Of a DNA stretch of 58,535 bases, positions 51,614-58,535 are shown in pieces (the stretch's first letter is position 1; every line of letters begins with the position of its first letter). Position numbers and translations under genes: made by a program. The stretch is from Hominenteromicrobium sp964531265 (lineage in GTDB: Bacteria > Bacillota > Clostridia > Oscillospirales > Acutalibacteraceae). Location: NCBI GenBank assembly GCA_964531265.1, contig CAZHDW010000014.1, positions 1-58,535 of the forward strand, written 5' to 3'. The notes under the pieces were generated by a model, which saw only the letters and a list, made by a program, of their open reading frames with translations, was not told the origin of the DNA and made no database searches.

Positions 51614-52825
51614 GTGAGCTGCAGGAAGCTGTATCTCGAAAACAGTGATGCTCTGTGTGCAAGGGCGCTCGTGGTGAGCTGCTCTCAGAGGAAGGACGGA
51701 GCATATGATATAGTAACGGACAGCACACCGCTGTTTCCCGAGGGCGGTGGACAATTGAGCGATACCGGAGAGATGAACGGCCACAGGATACTCCATTGCA
51801 GGGAAGAGAACGGTGAGGTGGTTCATAGGGTGGAAGCTCCGTTTGCGGTGGGGGACGAGGTCGAAATCAAGGTTGATGGTAGGACTCGCCGCATACATAC
51901 ACAGCAGCATACCGGCGAGCATATTCTTTCGTTCGCATATGCAAAGCTGTTCGGTGCGGAAAATGTGGGCTTTCATATGAACGACGAGGTCGTGACCATC
52001 GATCTTGACCGTATGCTGACAGATGAGGAGATATCCCTCGGTGAGAAGTATGCTAACGACATGGTGTGGAATGATAATGAGGTTAAAATCTACACTGTCA
52101 CTGCGGATGAAGCCGCAGTACTGCCGCTGAGAAAGAGAAATGAGAAGCTGTCCGGAGATGACATAAGAATCGTCGAAATAGGCGGCGGAGAGATGTGTAC
52201 CTGCTGCGGAACTCATTTTTCAAGTACAGCTCAGGTCGGCATGATAAAGGTTATAGATCATGTGCGCTATAAGCAGGGGTGCAGAATTTCCTTTGCGTGC
52301 GGAGAGCTTGCTTTTAAGTGGTTTGACAGTGAAAACAGAGAGCTTAAAAAGGCAGCCGCGCACCTCTCGGTAAAAACCGATGGCGTATATGATGCTGTTT
52401 GCCGCAAGGATGAACAGATAGGTCAGCTTAATGCCGAGCTTAAACTGGCCGAGGATGTGATAGCTGCGGCTAATGCCGATAATCTGCTCAATGGGGCTGT
52501 TCAGGCGAATGACATCAAGTGCGTATTCGGCTTTGTGAACACAGGTTTTCAGGCCATGAAGCGCACGGCGGAAATCATATGTGACGATGCCAAGAGCATG
52601 ACGGTGCTGTTTTGCAAGGATAATGACAGGTACAGATATATATGCATGTCCGGCAGTGACTGTGATATCAACTGTAAGAATGTTGCCATGAAAATAAACG
52701 AAAGCATGAATGCCAAGGGCGGCGGAAACCCGAAAACGGCGCAGGGAAGCTTTTTCGGGTGCAGTGAAGAGGATATAGCGGCATTTATTGAAAAGCTGCC
52801 CGAGCTTTGCGGAGGTATGATATGA
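51614..52825 (+). CDS. Alanyl-tRNA editing protein (AlaX type, with DHHA1 domain)
   Basis: 403-residue free-standing editing factor that deacylates mischarged Ser/Gly-tRNA-Ala. The AlaRS-like editing domain includes LFPEGGGQLSDTG, the zinc motif HTQQHTGEHIL (HxxxH) and the second half GGGEMCTCCGTHFSSTAQVG (CxxxH type). A coiled-coil (about 235-290) leads to a C-terminal DHHA1 domain (GGGNPKTAQGSF), making it the long AlaX form. GTG start at 51614, with GGAGGG about seven bases upstream. It overlaps the serine hydrolase gene by four bases. Confidence 0.92.
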   Translation: MSCRKLYLENSDALCARALVVSCSQRKDGAYDIVTDSTPLFPEGGGQLSDTGEMNGHRILHCREENGEVVHRVEAPFAVGDEVEIKVDGRTRRIHTQQHTGEHILSFAYAKLFGAENVGFHMNDEVVTIDLDRMLTDEEISLGEKYANDMVWNDNEVKIYTVTADEAAVLPLRKRNEKLSGDDIRIVEIGGGEMCTCCGTHFSSTAQVGMIKVIDHVRYKQGCRISFACGELAFKWFDSENRELKKAAAHLSVKTDGVYDAVCRKDEQIGQLNAELKLAEDVIAAANADNLLNGAVQANDIKCVFGFVNTGFQAMKRTAEIICDDAKSMTVLFCKDNDRYRYICMSGSDCDINCKNVAMKINESMNAKGGGNPKTAQGSFFGCSEEDIAAFIEKLPELCGGMI

Positions 52826-53955
52826 ATTTTGAAGCGGTTATAGATTACGTGGAAAGCTTTCTCAGAAACGAGAGAAAAGTTCCGGGATGCGATCTCAAGA
52901 TAATGCGAAACCATGAAACACTGCTGAGATATTCCAGTGGCTTTGCGGATTATGACGGACAAAAGCCGGTCTCGGACAAGGATATGTATTATATGTATTC
53001 CTGCTCGAAGCCGATAACCTGTACGGCTGCACTTCAGCTTGTGGAGCAGGGAGTATTTGATCTTGATGACCCGGTAAGCCGCTTTTTGCCTGAGTACGCG
53101 AAGGTATTCCTCATGAAGGACGGAGAAAGAGTCGCACCGAAAAGGGAGATGATGATCCGAAATCTTTTCACCATGAGTGCGGGCCTTGATTACAACCTGA
53201 AAAAGGATAGCGTGCTCGAGTTGCTGGACGAAAACCCACATGCAAGCACTATAGATGTCGTAAATGCTTTTGCGAGGTCACCGCTCTGCTTTGAGCCCGG
53301 CGAAAAATTCTATTACAGCCTCTGTCATGATGTGTTGGCCGCCGTGGTGGAGGCCGCATCGGGCATGAAGTATTCTGAGTATCTGAAAAAGAATATATTC
53401 GAGCCCCTCGGTATGGAGCGCACAGGCTTTAAGCTCAGCAGTGAGCTTCTCTCAAATATGGCGGCACAGTATGAGTGCGTCGGTGATGGCTGCGTGCGCC
53501 CGTTTACCTCGAATAACGAATATATAATAACTGATAATTACGAAAGCGGCGGTGCCGGGCTAATCTCCTGTGTGGACGATTACAGTAAATTTGCCGATGC
53601 AATGGCGAACGGCGGAGTCGGCGCGAACGGAGCACGCATCTTAAAAGCCGGGACAATAGAGCTGATGAGGACGGAGCAGCTATCCTCGTGCGTGGAGAAC
53701 ACCGAGTTTGCGTGTGCGGCCGGGCCGGGCTACGGCTATGGCCTCGGTGTCCGTACACTCACAAGTCAGGCGCAGGGGCAGAGAAGCCCTATCGGAGAGT
53801 TTGGCTGGGACGGTGCTGCCGGCTCATACATTATGATGGATCCGGAGAACGGAGTTTCCATCACCTTTGCGATGCATGTTCGCAATTGGCCCGGCCTTAT
53901 CGGCTGCGGTCACGCGCCTATAAGGGATCGCACCTATGAGGCTTTGGGGCTGTAA
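52822..53955 (+). CDS. Serine hydrolase of the class C beta-lactamase family
   Basis: 377 residues, penicillin-binding-like fold. It has the nucleophile motif SCSK (in MYYMYSCSKPITCTAALQL), the Tyr motif as YYSLCHDVLAAVVEAASG (YSL instead of the usual YxN) and a late KTG-like region near GQRSPIGEFGWDGAAGSYI. No signal peptide, so it is presumably a cytosolic esterase or D-amino-acid/peptide hydrolase, not a resistance enzyme. ATG at 52822 overlaps the AlaX stop (ATGA), with GGAGG just upstream; an earlier in-frame ATG is rejected. Confidence 0.88.
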   Translation: MNFEAVIDYVESFLRNERKVPGCDLKIMRNHETLLRYSSGFADYDGQKPVSDKDMYYMYSCSKPITCTAALQLVEQGVFDLDDPVSRFLPEYAKVFLMKDGERVAPKREMMIRNLFTMSAGLDYNLKKDSVLELLDENPHASTIDVVNAFARSPLCFEPGEKFYYSLCHDVLAAVVEAASGMKYSEYLKKNIFEPLGMERTGFKLSSELLSNMAAQYECVGDGCVRPFTSNNEYIITDNYESGGAGLISCVDDYSKFADAMANGGVGANGARILKAGTIELMRTEQLSSCVENTEFACAAGPGYGYGLGVRTLTSQAQGQRSPIGEFGWDGAAGSYIMMDPENGVSITFAMHVRNWPGLIGCGHAPIRDRTYEALGL

Positions 53956-53959
53956 AAGC

Positions 53960-54739
53960 TCACAGAACGGATTTTATCTTTTTCATGGCACCCTTTTCAA
54001 GTCTTGAAACCTGTGCCTGCGATATGCCGATCTCTCCGGCCACCTCGGTCTGAGTTTTTCCGTCAAGGAATCTCATTGAGAGTATTCTTTTCTCACGCGA
54101 ATTCAGGTCGTGTATCGCCTGCTTTATCGACAGCTCCTCCAGCCAGTCGCTGTCCGTGCTTCCGCCGTTTACCTGATCCATGATGTATATCGTATCGCCG
54201 CCATCGGAGAATACCGGCTCGTAAAGGGATATCGGCTCCACTATGGCCTCCAGTGCGATAACCACCGTCTCGGGCGGCTGCTCAAGCACGGCGGCGATCT
54301 CTGAAACAGTTGGCTCGCGGCCCTTTTCGTTGGTTATCTGCTCCTTTACCTGCATTGCACGGTAAGCAATATCTCTCATGGAGCGGCTGACCCTCACCGT
54401 GTTGTTATCCCTGAGAAAGCGCTTGACTTCTCCGGATATCATGGGTACTCCATAGGTGGAAAACATTACCTCGTGGCTCGGGTCGAAATTGTCTATTGCC
54501 TTTATAAGTCCGATGCATCCGACCTGAAAGAGATCGTCGGGGTTTTCGCCGCGCCCCGTAAAGCGTTGTATCACGCTGAGCACGAGCCTCAGATTGCCCT
54601 GTATCAGTCGCTCTCTGGCGTCCTTGTCACCGTTTCGGCACTTGAGCAGAAGCTCGCGCATCTCATCGTTTCGGAGCGTTTGCAATTTGGCGGTATTCAC
54701 GCCGCAGATTTCAACCTTGCTTTGAGCATAAGCATACAT
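53960..54739 (-). CDS. sigG: Forespore RNA polymerase sigma factor SigG
   Basis: Late forespore-specific sigma factor. The 260 residues equal the B. subtilis length. KVEICGVNTAKL near the N-terminus is the SigG hallmark, followed by region 2 (GNLRLVLSVIQRFTGRGENP with DDLFQVGCIGLIKAIDNFDP), FSTYGVPMISGEVKRFLRDN, region 3 (REPTVSEIAAVLEQPPE) and region 4 (REKRILSMRFLDGKTQTEVA with GEIGISQAQVSRLEKGA). The ATG at 54739 has AGGTGG at seven bases. A long in-frame upstream extension crosses its promoter and the ylmC start and is rejected. It ends five bases from the serine hydrolase stop, with no terminator visible between them. Confidence 0.97.
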   Translation of the reverse strand: MYAYAQSKVEICGVNTAKLQTLRNDEMRELLLKCRNGDKDARERLIQGNLRLVLSVIQRFTGRGENPDDLFQVGCIGLIKAIDNFDPSHEVMFSTYGVPMISGEVKRFLRDNNTVRVSRSMRDIAYRAMQVKEQITNEKGREPTVSEIAAVLEQPPETVVIALEAIVEPISLYEPVFSDGGDTIYIMDQVNGGSTDSDWLEELSIKQAIHDLNSREKRILSMRFLDGKTQTEVAGEIGISQAQVSRLEKGAMKKIKSVL

Positions 54740-54774
54740 ATCGATGACCACCTTGCATAAATTAAGTTCAATGA

Positions 54775-54804
54775 TAGTATTGCCGGATATTTTCCGACAT
54801 ATCC
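54775..54804 (-). promoter_or_regulatory. SigF-type promoter of sigG
   Basis: Minus strand GGATA (54804-54800), 15-base spacer, GGCAATACTA (54784-54775). The -10 fits the SigF pattern GGnnAnAnTR fully; the -35 is one base off GYATA. The known rule that sigG is first transcribed by SigF makes this a convincing site. Start of transcription would lie near 54768, about 30 bases before the start codon. Confidence 0.75.
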
Positions 54805-54842
54805 ATGAATAGGAATATCCGTTTGCAAGGGGGGGAGAGTGC

Positions 54843-55133
54843 GTGATATCGCGAATAGGGGAAATCAGAAACAGGGATGTCATAAGTGTGGTGGACGGTG
54901 TGCGCATAGGGCTTGTAGGTGATATAGAGATCGATACGCAGACGGCGGCACTTATGTCCATAGTCGTTTACGGGCGGCCGCGCTTCTTCGGACTGCTCGG
55001 CCACGAGGAGGACTGTGTTATTCCGTGGAACAGCATTCGTACGATAGGCGAAGATGCCGTGCTGGTGGATTTCACACCGGTCAAGAGAGCCGTTAAGCGC
55101 GGATTTCTTGCAAATTTATGGGAAAATACGTAA
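54843..55133 (+). CDS. ylmC: YlmC/YmxH-family sporulation protein (PRC barrel)
   Basis: 96-residue PRC-barrel protein. RIGEIRNRDVISVVDGVRIG with GDIEID, IVVYGRPRFFGLLG, the EEDCVIPWNSIRTIGEDAVL block and VLVDFT are typical of the YlmC/YmxH family, small proteins conserved in spore formers and genetically linked to sigE/sigG. The exact role is unknown. GTG start at 54843, with a G-rich ribosome site (GGGGGG) about ten bases upstream. It is divergent from sigG; in B. subtilis the same family lies downstream of sigG. Confidence 0.9.
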   Translation: MISRIGEIRNRDVISVVDGVRIGLVGDIEIDTQTAALMSIVVYGRPRFFGLLGHEEDCVIPWNSIRTIGEDAVLVDFTPVKRAVKRGFLANLWENT

Positions 55134-55141
55134 AAAAGCTC

Positions 55142-55170
55142 TTGATTTGCATGGCACTATATGCTATAAT
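55142..55170 (+). promoter_or_regulatory. Sigma-A promoter of rpsB-tsf
   Basis: TTGATT (55142-55147), 17-base spacer, TATAAT (55165-55170). Leaves a leader of about 118 bases. Confidence 0.87.
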
Positions 55171-55176
55171 ATTTCA

Positions 55177-55294
55177 GCGATTTGCAGACTCTGCAAGCAA
55201 GTACGCACGCTGAGCTTCTCCATGGTGCTGATAATCAGTTATCTGTGAAAAAATTCATGGCTCAGCGGAGGAAAAACCAAGGAGGTATTTTCAA
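55177..55294 (+). promoter_or_regulatory. Structured rpsB leader (candidate autoregulatory RNA)
   Basis: Hairpin TTGCAG-ACT-CTGCAA (55182-55196), then an 8-bp perfect long-range stem CGCTGAGC (55208-55215) with GCTCAGCG (55260-55267) enclosing a small CTGA-TAA-TCAG hairpin. The closing strand ends close before AAGGAGG. This geometry could let ribosomal protein S2 control initiation, but no regulation is proven here. Confidence 0.5.
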
Positions 55295-56026
55295 ATGGCA
55301 GTAGTATCTATGAAGCAGCTTCTTGAGGCTGGCGTACATTTCGGTCACCAGACAAGAAGATGGAACCCGAAGATGGCTCAGTACATCTTCACAGAAAGAA
55401 ACGGTATCTACATTATCGACCTGCAGAAGACCGTTAAGAAGCTCGAAGAGGCTTACAACTTTGTTCGTGAGATCTCTATGGAGGGTAAGAGTGTTCTGTT
55501 CGTCGGCACAAAGAAGCAGGCTCAGGAGTCCGTTAAGGAAGAAGCTCTCCGTGCAGGCGCTTACTATGTAAACGCTCGTTGGCTCGGCGGTATGCTGACA
55601 AACTTCACAACTATCCGTCGCAGAATCCAGAGACTCGCTCAGCTTCGCAAGATGCAGGAGGACGGCACATTTGAGCTGCTCCCGAAGAAGGAAGTTTCTC
55701 AGCTTGAGCTCGAGATCGAGAAGCTCGAGAAGTTCCTCGGCGGCATTAAGGATATGAAGGAGTTCCCGGGTGCACTGTTCATCGTTGATCCGAGAAAGGA
55801 AAGAATTGCAGTTTCCGAGGCACACAAGCTCGGTATTCCGATCGTTGCAATTGTTGATACAAACTGCGATCCGGACGAGATCGACTATGTTATCCCGGGC
55901 AACGACGACGCTATCCGCGCTGTTAAGCTGATTGCAGGTGCTATGGCTAACGCTATCATCGAGGGCCGCGAGGGCCAGATGGGCGCAGCTGCTCAGGAAA
56001 CAGAAGAGACAGAGATCGCTGAGTAA
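55295..56026 (+). CDS. rpsB: 30S ribosomal protein S2
   Basis: 243-residue ribosomal protein S2. MKQLLEAGVHFGHQTRRWNP is the S2 N-terminal signature, with VLFVGTKKQAQESVKEEALR, RWLGGMLTNFTTIRRRIQRL, LFIVDPRKERIAVSEAHKLG and IPIVAIVDTNCDPDEIDYVI. AAGGAGG precedes the ATG. It is followed by tsf, the usual rpsB-tsf operon. Confidence 0.99.
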   Translation: MAVVSMKQLLEAGVHFGHQTRRWNPKMAQYIFTERNGIYIIDLQKTVKKLEEAYNFVREISMEGKSVLFVGTKKQAQESVKEEALRAGAYYVNARWLGGMLTNFTTIRRRIQRLAQLRKMQEDGTFELLPKKEVSQLELEIEKLEKFLGGIKDMKEFPGALFIVDPRKERIAVSEAHKLGIPIVAIVDTNCDPDEIDYVIPGNDDAIRAVKLIAGAMANAIIEGREGQMGAAAQETEETEIAE

Positions 56027-56070
56027 TTAAATTCTTTTCCGGTCATAACGATTGAAAGGGGAAACTTAAA

Positions 56071-56991
56071 ATGAGTTTTACAGCTAAAGACGTTGCAGCT
56101 CTCAGAGCAAAGACAGGCTGCGGCATGATGGATTGCAAGAAGGCTCTTACAGAGGCTAACGGCGATATGGAGAAGGCAAGTGAGATCCTCCGTGAGAAGG
56201 GTCTGGCTGCTTCCGTAAAGAAGGCAAGCAGAATTGCTGCCGAGGGTATCGCTTTCGCTGAGGTCAGCGAGTGCGGTAAGGTTGGCGTTGTCATCGAGGT
56301 TAACGCTGAGACAGACTTCGTTGCTAAGAATGCAAGCTTCACAGAGTTCGTTAAGACTTGCGCTGATACAGTTATCTATGAGAATCCGGCTGATGTTGAG
56401 GCTCTCCTTGCTTGCAAGGCACATGGCTCCGACATGACAGTTGATGAGATCCTTAAGGATAAGATCCTCACCATCGGTGAGAACATGAAGATCCGTCGTT
56501 TTGTCCGTTACGAGGGCGATTGCGTTGCTTACGTACACGGCGGCGGCAGAATCGGTGTTCTGGTTCGCGTTGATGCAGAGAACGTTCCGGCTGAGGTTAT
56601 CACTGAGGTTGGTAAGGATGTTGCTATGCAGATCGCAGCTCTGAACCCGTCCTATCTCGATGAGTCCACTGTTCCGGCAGAGGCTCTTGAGAAGGAGAAG
56701 GAAATCCTCATGGCTCAGATCCAGAACGATCCGAAGAACGCTAAGAAGCCGCAGAACATCATCGAGAAGATGGTTACCGGCAGAATTGGCAAGTTCTATG
56801 AGAACAACTGCCTCATGCAGCAGGCATTTGTTAAGGACGGCAACCTCACAGTTGCTCAGTATGTTGCTGAGGAAGCTAAGAAGGCTGGCGGCACAATGAA
56901 GATTGCTGATTTCGTTCGTTTCGAGAAGGGCGAAGGCCTCGAGAAGAGAAATGACGACTTCGCAAGCGAAGTTGCTGCTATGGTTCAGTAA
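56071..56991 (+). CDS. tsf: Translation elongation factor Ts
   Basis: 306-residue nucleotide-exchange factor for EF-Tu. The N-terminal UBA-like domain has VAALRAKTGCGMMDCKKALT and EANGDMEKA. The core includes the TDFVAKN exchange motif and DVAMQIAALNPSYLD, and the C-terminal segment NCLMQQAFVKDGNLTVAQYV is typical. Length normal. Second gene of the rpsB operon, ended by a hairpin at 57013. Confidence 0.99.
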   Translation: MSFTAKDVAALRAKTGCGMMDCKKALTEANGDMEKASEILREKGLAASVKKASRIAAEGIAFAEVSECGKVGVVIEVNAETDFVAKNASFTEFVKTCADTVIYENPADVEALLACKAHGSDMTVDEILKDKILTIGENMKIRRFVRYEGDCVAYVHGGGRIGVLVRVDAENVPAEVITEVGKDVAMQIAALNPSYLDESTVPAEALEKEKEILMAQIQNDPKNAKKPQNIIEKMVTGRIGKFYENNCLMQQAFVKDGNLTVAQYVAEEAKKAGGTMKIADFVRFEKGEGLEKRNDDFASEVAAMVQ

Positions 56992-57012
56992 TTACTGATT
57001 ATCCGCATATTT

Positions 57013-57047
57013 TCGCCCGGGCTTCGGCTCGGGCGATTTTGCTTTTT
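57013..57047 (+). terminator. Intrinsic terminator of rpsB-tsf
   Basis: Stem TCGCCCGGGC / GGCTCGGGCGA with TTC loop, then TTTTGCTTTTTT. Confidence 0.9.
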
Positions 57048-57061
57048 TCGGTAAATTCCTG

Positions 57062-57090
57062 TTGCAATTTTCGTCTGTATTTGGTATACT
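57062..57090 (+). promoter_or_regulatory. Sigma-A promoter of pnuC
   Basis: TTGCAA (57062-57067), 17-base spacer, TATACT (57085-57090). Predicts a leader of about 110 bases. Confidence 0.8.
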
Positions 57091-57096
57091 CTTTCA

Positions 57097-57207
57097 GAAA
57101 TGAATATTTACTGCTACCGAGTAGTAGAATGCATGGCATTCGTTTGCACATCGTTAGGTCTTAGAAGATGTGCATAACGGGTGCTTATTTTTTCGGAGGC
57201 CGAACCG
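57097..57207 (+). promoter_or_regulatory. Structured pnuC leader with three hairpins and possible pseudoknot
   Basis: Hairpin 1 is TGCTAC-CGA-GTAGTA (57112-57126). Hairpin 2 is GAATGC-ATG-GCATTC (57127-57141). Hairpin 3 is TGCACATC (57145-57152) with GATGTGCA (57167-57174), enclosing 14 bases. The loop bases GTTA (57153-57156; CGTTA if 57152 is freed) are complementary to TAACG (57175-57179) just 3' of hairpin 3, giving an H-type pseudoknot. GGAGG at 57195-57199 is about 16 bases later. This is riboswitch-like. I cannot assign it to a known class from sequence alone; the NAD+-II (pnuC) class is the obvious comparison. Confidence 0.55.
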
Positions 57208-57900
57208 ATGAAACAACTCAAAAAACTGATCGCTTATTTTTCAACAGGGGAGCTCATACTCTGGAGCTCGTCTATTGTGCTGATACTGTTGTCGTTTTAT
57301 ATCTTTGACGGCAGTGACCACATGACCCTGGCAGCATCCGTAATAGGAGTTACATCCCTGATATTCAATGCCAAGGGAAACCCCTTTGGGCAGCTTCTCA
57401 TGGTGATATTCAGCCTGTTTTACGGGTTGATTTCCTTTTCGTTCTCATATTACGGCGAGATGATAACATATCTCGGCATGACAATGCCGATGGCCATTTT
57501 CTCACTGATTTCATGGCTGAGAAATCCGCATAATGGCAACAGGGCGGAGGTCAGCGTTAACAGGATAAGCGCTGCCGAAAGCGTATTCATGTGGATTATG
57601 ACAGCGCTTGTGACGCTGTTGTTTTACTTCATACTGGCGCATTTTGATACGGCCAATATCGTCCCGAGCACCATATCCGTCACAACAAGCTTTCTCGCGG
57701 TCTATCTGACATTCAGAAGAAACCCGTTTTTTGCAGTGGCCTATGCCGCAAATGATGTTGTCCTGATCGTTCTCTGGGTGCTTGCAAGCCTCAATGACGA
57801 AAGGTACATCTCTGTCGTGGTTTGCTTTGCTGCTTTCCTTGTGAATGATATATACGGTTTTATCAATTGGAAGCGCATGGAAAAGAGACAAAGAGGATAA
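57208..57900 (+). CDS. pnuC: PnuC-family nicotinamide riboside-type transporter
   Basis: 230-residue PnuC-family facilitator with about seven membrane helices. The helices include VIGVTSLIFNAKGNPFGQLL followed by MVIFSLFYG, a GEMITYLGMTMPMAIFSLI segment and WLRNP. The second half repeats with ISVTTSFLAVYLTFRRNPFF with AVAYAANDVVLIVLWV and VNDIYGFINWKRM. Members import nicotinamide riboside, or in other subgroups different vitamin precursors, so the substrate is uncertain. ATG at 57208, eight bases after GGAGG. Its transcript carries the structured leader and ends at a shared terminator. Confidence 0.9.
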   Translation: MKQLKKLIAYFSTGELILWSSSIVLILLSFYIFDGSDHMTLAASVIGVTSLIFNAKGNPFGQLLMVIFSLFYGLISFSFSYYGEMITYLGMTMPMAIFSLISWLRNPHNGNRAEVSVNRISAAESVFMWIMTALVTLLFYFILAHFDTANIVPSTISVTTSFLAVYLTFRRNPFFAVAYAANDVVLIVLWVLASLNDERYISVVVCFAAFLVNDIYGFINWKRMEKRQRG

Positions 57901-57901
57901 A

Positions 57902-57940
57902 GAAAAGCCACATCTGTCGGAAAGACAAATGTGGCTTTTT
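57902..57940. terminator. Bidirectional terminator between pnuC and tRNA-Arg
   Basis: Stem AAAGCCACAT..TGTC / GACA..ATGTGGCTTT with GGAA-type loop, A-tract on one side and TTTTT on the other. Confidence 0.88.
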
Positions 57941-57943
57941 GAT

Positions 57944-58020
57944 TGGCGCGCCTGACTGGATTCGAACCAGCGGCCTACAGAGTCGGAGTCTGTTGCTCTA
58001 TCCAACTGGGCTACAAGCGC
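57944..58020 (-). tRNA. tRNA-Arg (anticodon CCG)
   Basis: 77-base tRNA on the minus strand with CCA encoded. Acceptor GCGCTTG pairs with CAGGCGC (one G-T pair), discriminator G. The D-arm starts GCCC, the anticodon loop is CTCCGAC with CCG at 57986-57984 (reads CGG), and the T-loop is TTCGAAT. All arms fold normally. Confidence 0.97.
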
Positions 58021-58044
58021 AGGAAATATAACGGTCTAACAAAG

Positions 58045-58073
58045 ATTATACCACGACTGCGCATGAAAAACAA
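58045..58073 (-). promoter_or_regulatory. Sigma-A promoter of tRNA-Arg
   Basis: Minus strand TTGTTT (58073-58068), 17-base spacer, TATAAT (58050-58045), about 25 bases before the tRNA. Confidence 0.8.
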
Positions 58074-58081
58074 GACTTAGT

Positions 58082-58513
58082 TTACTGAGAGCGTCTTTGG
58101 AGGCTTCGCCTGACCTCCTGAAAATAAACCAGAAGCCGCTTACGCTCCGAAACAGGGGAGGAGCGATAGTAGGCAAGCAATTGGCGCTCGTCCCCCGAAA
58201 GATCCTGCACCACTTCGCTCAGATATCGCTCTTTGGCCTTGAGGCGCGGCACTGCCTTAACCGGCTGGCGCGGATCGCCTAAGGATAGTGGGTCTGAGCT
58301 GTCGGCGTGAAAGCCGAGCAGGTCATCGAGGGTGGTTCCGTAGAGATCTGCAAGACGCATGAGATCAAAAACGACGGGAGTGGTTTTACCCATCTCATAG
58401 TAGGTATAGGTGGAACGCTTAACTCCGAGAATATTGGCAATGTGACTTTGTGAATAACCGTTTTCTCTTCGAAATGCTCTGAGACGTTCGCCGAGGGTTC
58501 GTTTTTGATCCAT
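58082..58513 (-). CDS. XRE-family transcriptional regulator
   Basis: 143 residues. An N-terminal HTH_3 domain (LGERLRAFRRENGYSQSHIA, VKRSTYTYYEMGKTTP, LMRLADLYGTTLDDLLG; about 7-67) is followed by a basic, helical C-terminal part (LSGDERQLLAYYRSSPVSER), a layout common in small clostridial cytosolic repressors. No neighbouring target is evident; the tRNA-Arg gene lies directly downstream with its own promoter. Its own promoter lies outside the window. Confidence 0.88.
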   Translation of the reverse strand: MDQKRTLGERLRAFRRENGYSQSHIANILGVKRSTYTYYEMGKTTPVVFDLMRLADLYGTTLDDLLGFHADSSDPLSLGDPRQPVKAVPRLKAKERYLSEVVQDLSGDERQLLAYYRSSPVSERKRLLVYFQEVRRSLQRRSQ

Positions 58514-58535
58514 TGTGTCATCCTATTCCTTATAT

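Noticed and set aside
54740..54961. Extended N-terminus for SigG (74 extra codons)
   Set aside because: It would run through the SigF-type promoter and the ylmC start; the shorter form has a ribosome site and exactly the B. subtilis SigG length.
57097..57207. TPP, FMN or preQ1-I riboswitch in front of pnuC
   Set aside because: The conserved cores of these classes (for example CTGAGA with ACCTGATCTGGGTAAT for TPP) are absent; the leader is a row of hairpins.

Overview
The window looks like a chromosome segment of an endospore-forming, anaerobe-type Firmicute (class Clostridia, probably Oscillospiraceae/Ruminococcaceae-like). The evidence is a gerA-gerB-gerC germinant receptor operon, sigG with a divergent YlmC/YmxH-type gene, a T-box in front of tyrS, strong AGGAGG ribosome binding sites, and many TTGNNN-17-TATAAT promoters. 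I saw no prophage, insertion sequence, CRISPR array or rRNA.

Layout. 1-5.6 kb (minus strand): the start of tyrS with its T-box leader, then a compact operon DUF1294 gene - HAD phosphatase - comEC - holA - RNase M5-like gene. 5.6-9.3 kb: a secreted GHL10-like glycosidase, then an XRE-cupin regulator with an acyl-CoA ligase. 9.3-14.3 kb: mtaB/ABC-F, nrdR, DUF421/DUF4363. 14.4-18 kb: gerA-gerB-gerC, translationally coupled. 18-26 kb: pcrA, an uncharacterised Cys-rich protein, the operon tmk - DJ-1 - 5-formyl-THF cyclo-ligase - mltG, and a U32 protein.

26-46.5 kb is a surface polysaccharide locus. It holds a membrane sugar dehydratase (FlaA1/CapD type), a NeuD-like acetyltransferase, a priming phosphoglycosyl transferase, an epimerase, three glycosyltransferase-type genes, a Wzy-like polymerase, all four dTDP-L-rhamnose genes (rfbA, rfbB, rfbD, rfbC), a broken acyltransferase-3 gene, a Wzx-like flippase, a LicD-family phosphotransferase, and a 1496-residue secreted protein made almost entirely of Tyr-rich cell-wall/choline-binding-type repeats. 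The plausible logic is a rhamnose-containing, Wzx/Wzy-assembled glycan decorated by LicD (phosphocholine-type), with the repeat protein a candidate binder of that surface.

46.5-58.5 kb returns to core genes: a small membrane protein, a MalY/PatB-type C-S lyase, a stand-alone CofE-like gamma-glutamyl ligase, a membrane protein with a degenerate C39-like domain, a SEC-C protein, an AlaX-type editing protein coupled to a serine hydrolase, sigG (with a good SigF-type promoter) and ylmC, rpsB-tsf with a structured leader, pnuC with a strikingly structured leader that includes a possible pseudoknot, tRNA-Arg(CCG), and an XRE regulator.

The most interesting non-coding signal is the pnuC leader (about 57,097-57,207): three consecutive hairpins, the last with a loop that can pair with the sequence just 3' of it. 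The most interesting gene context is LicD next to the giant repeat protein. All functions are read from sequence motifs without database searches.
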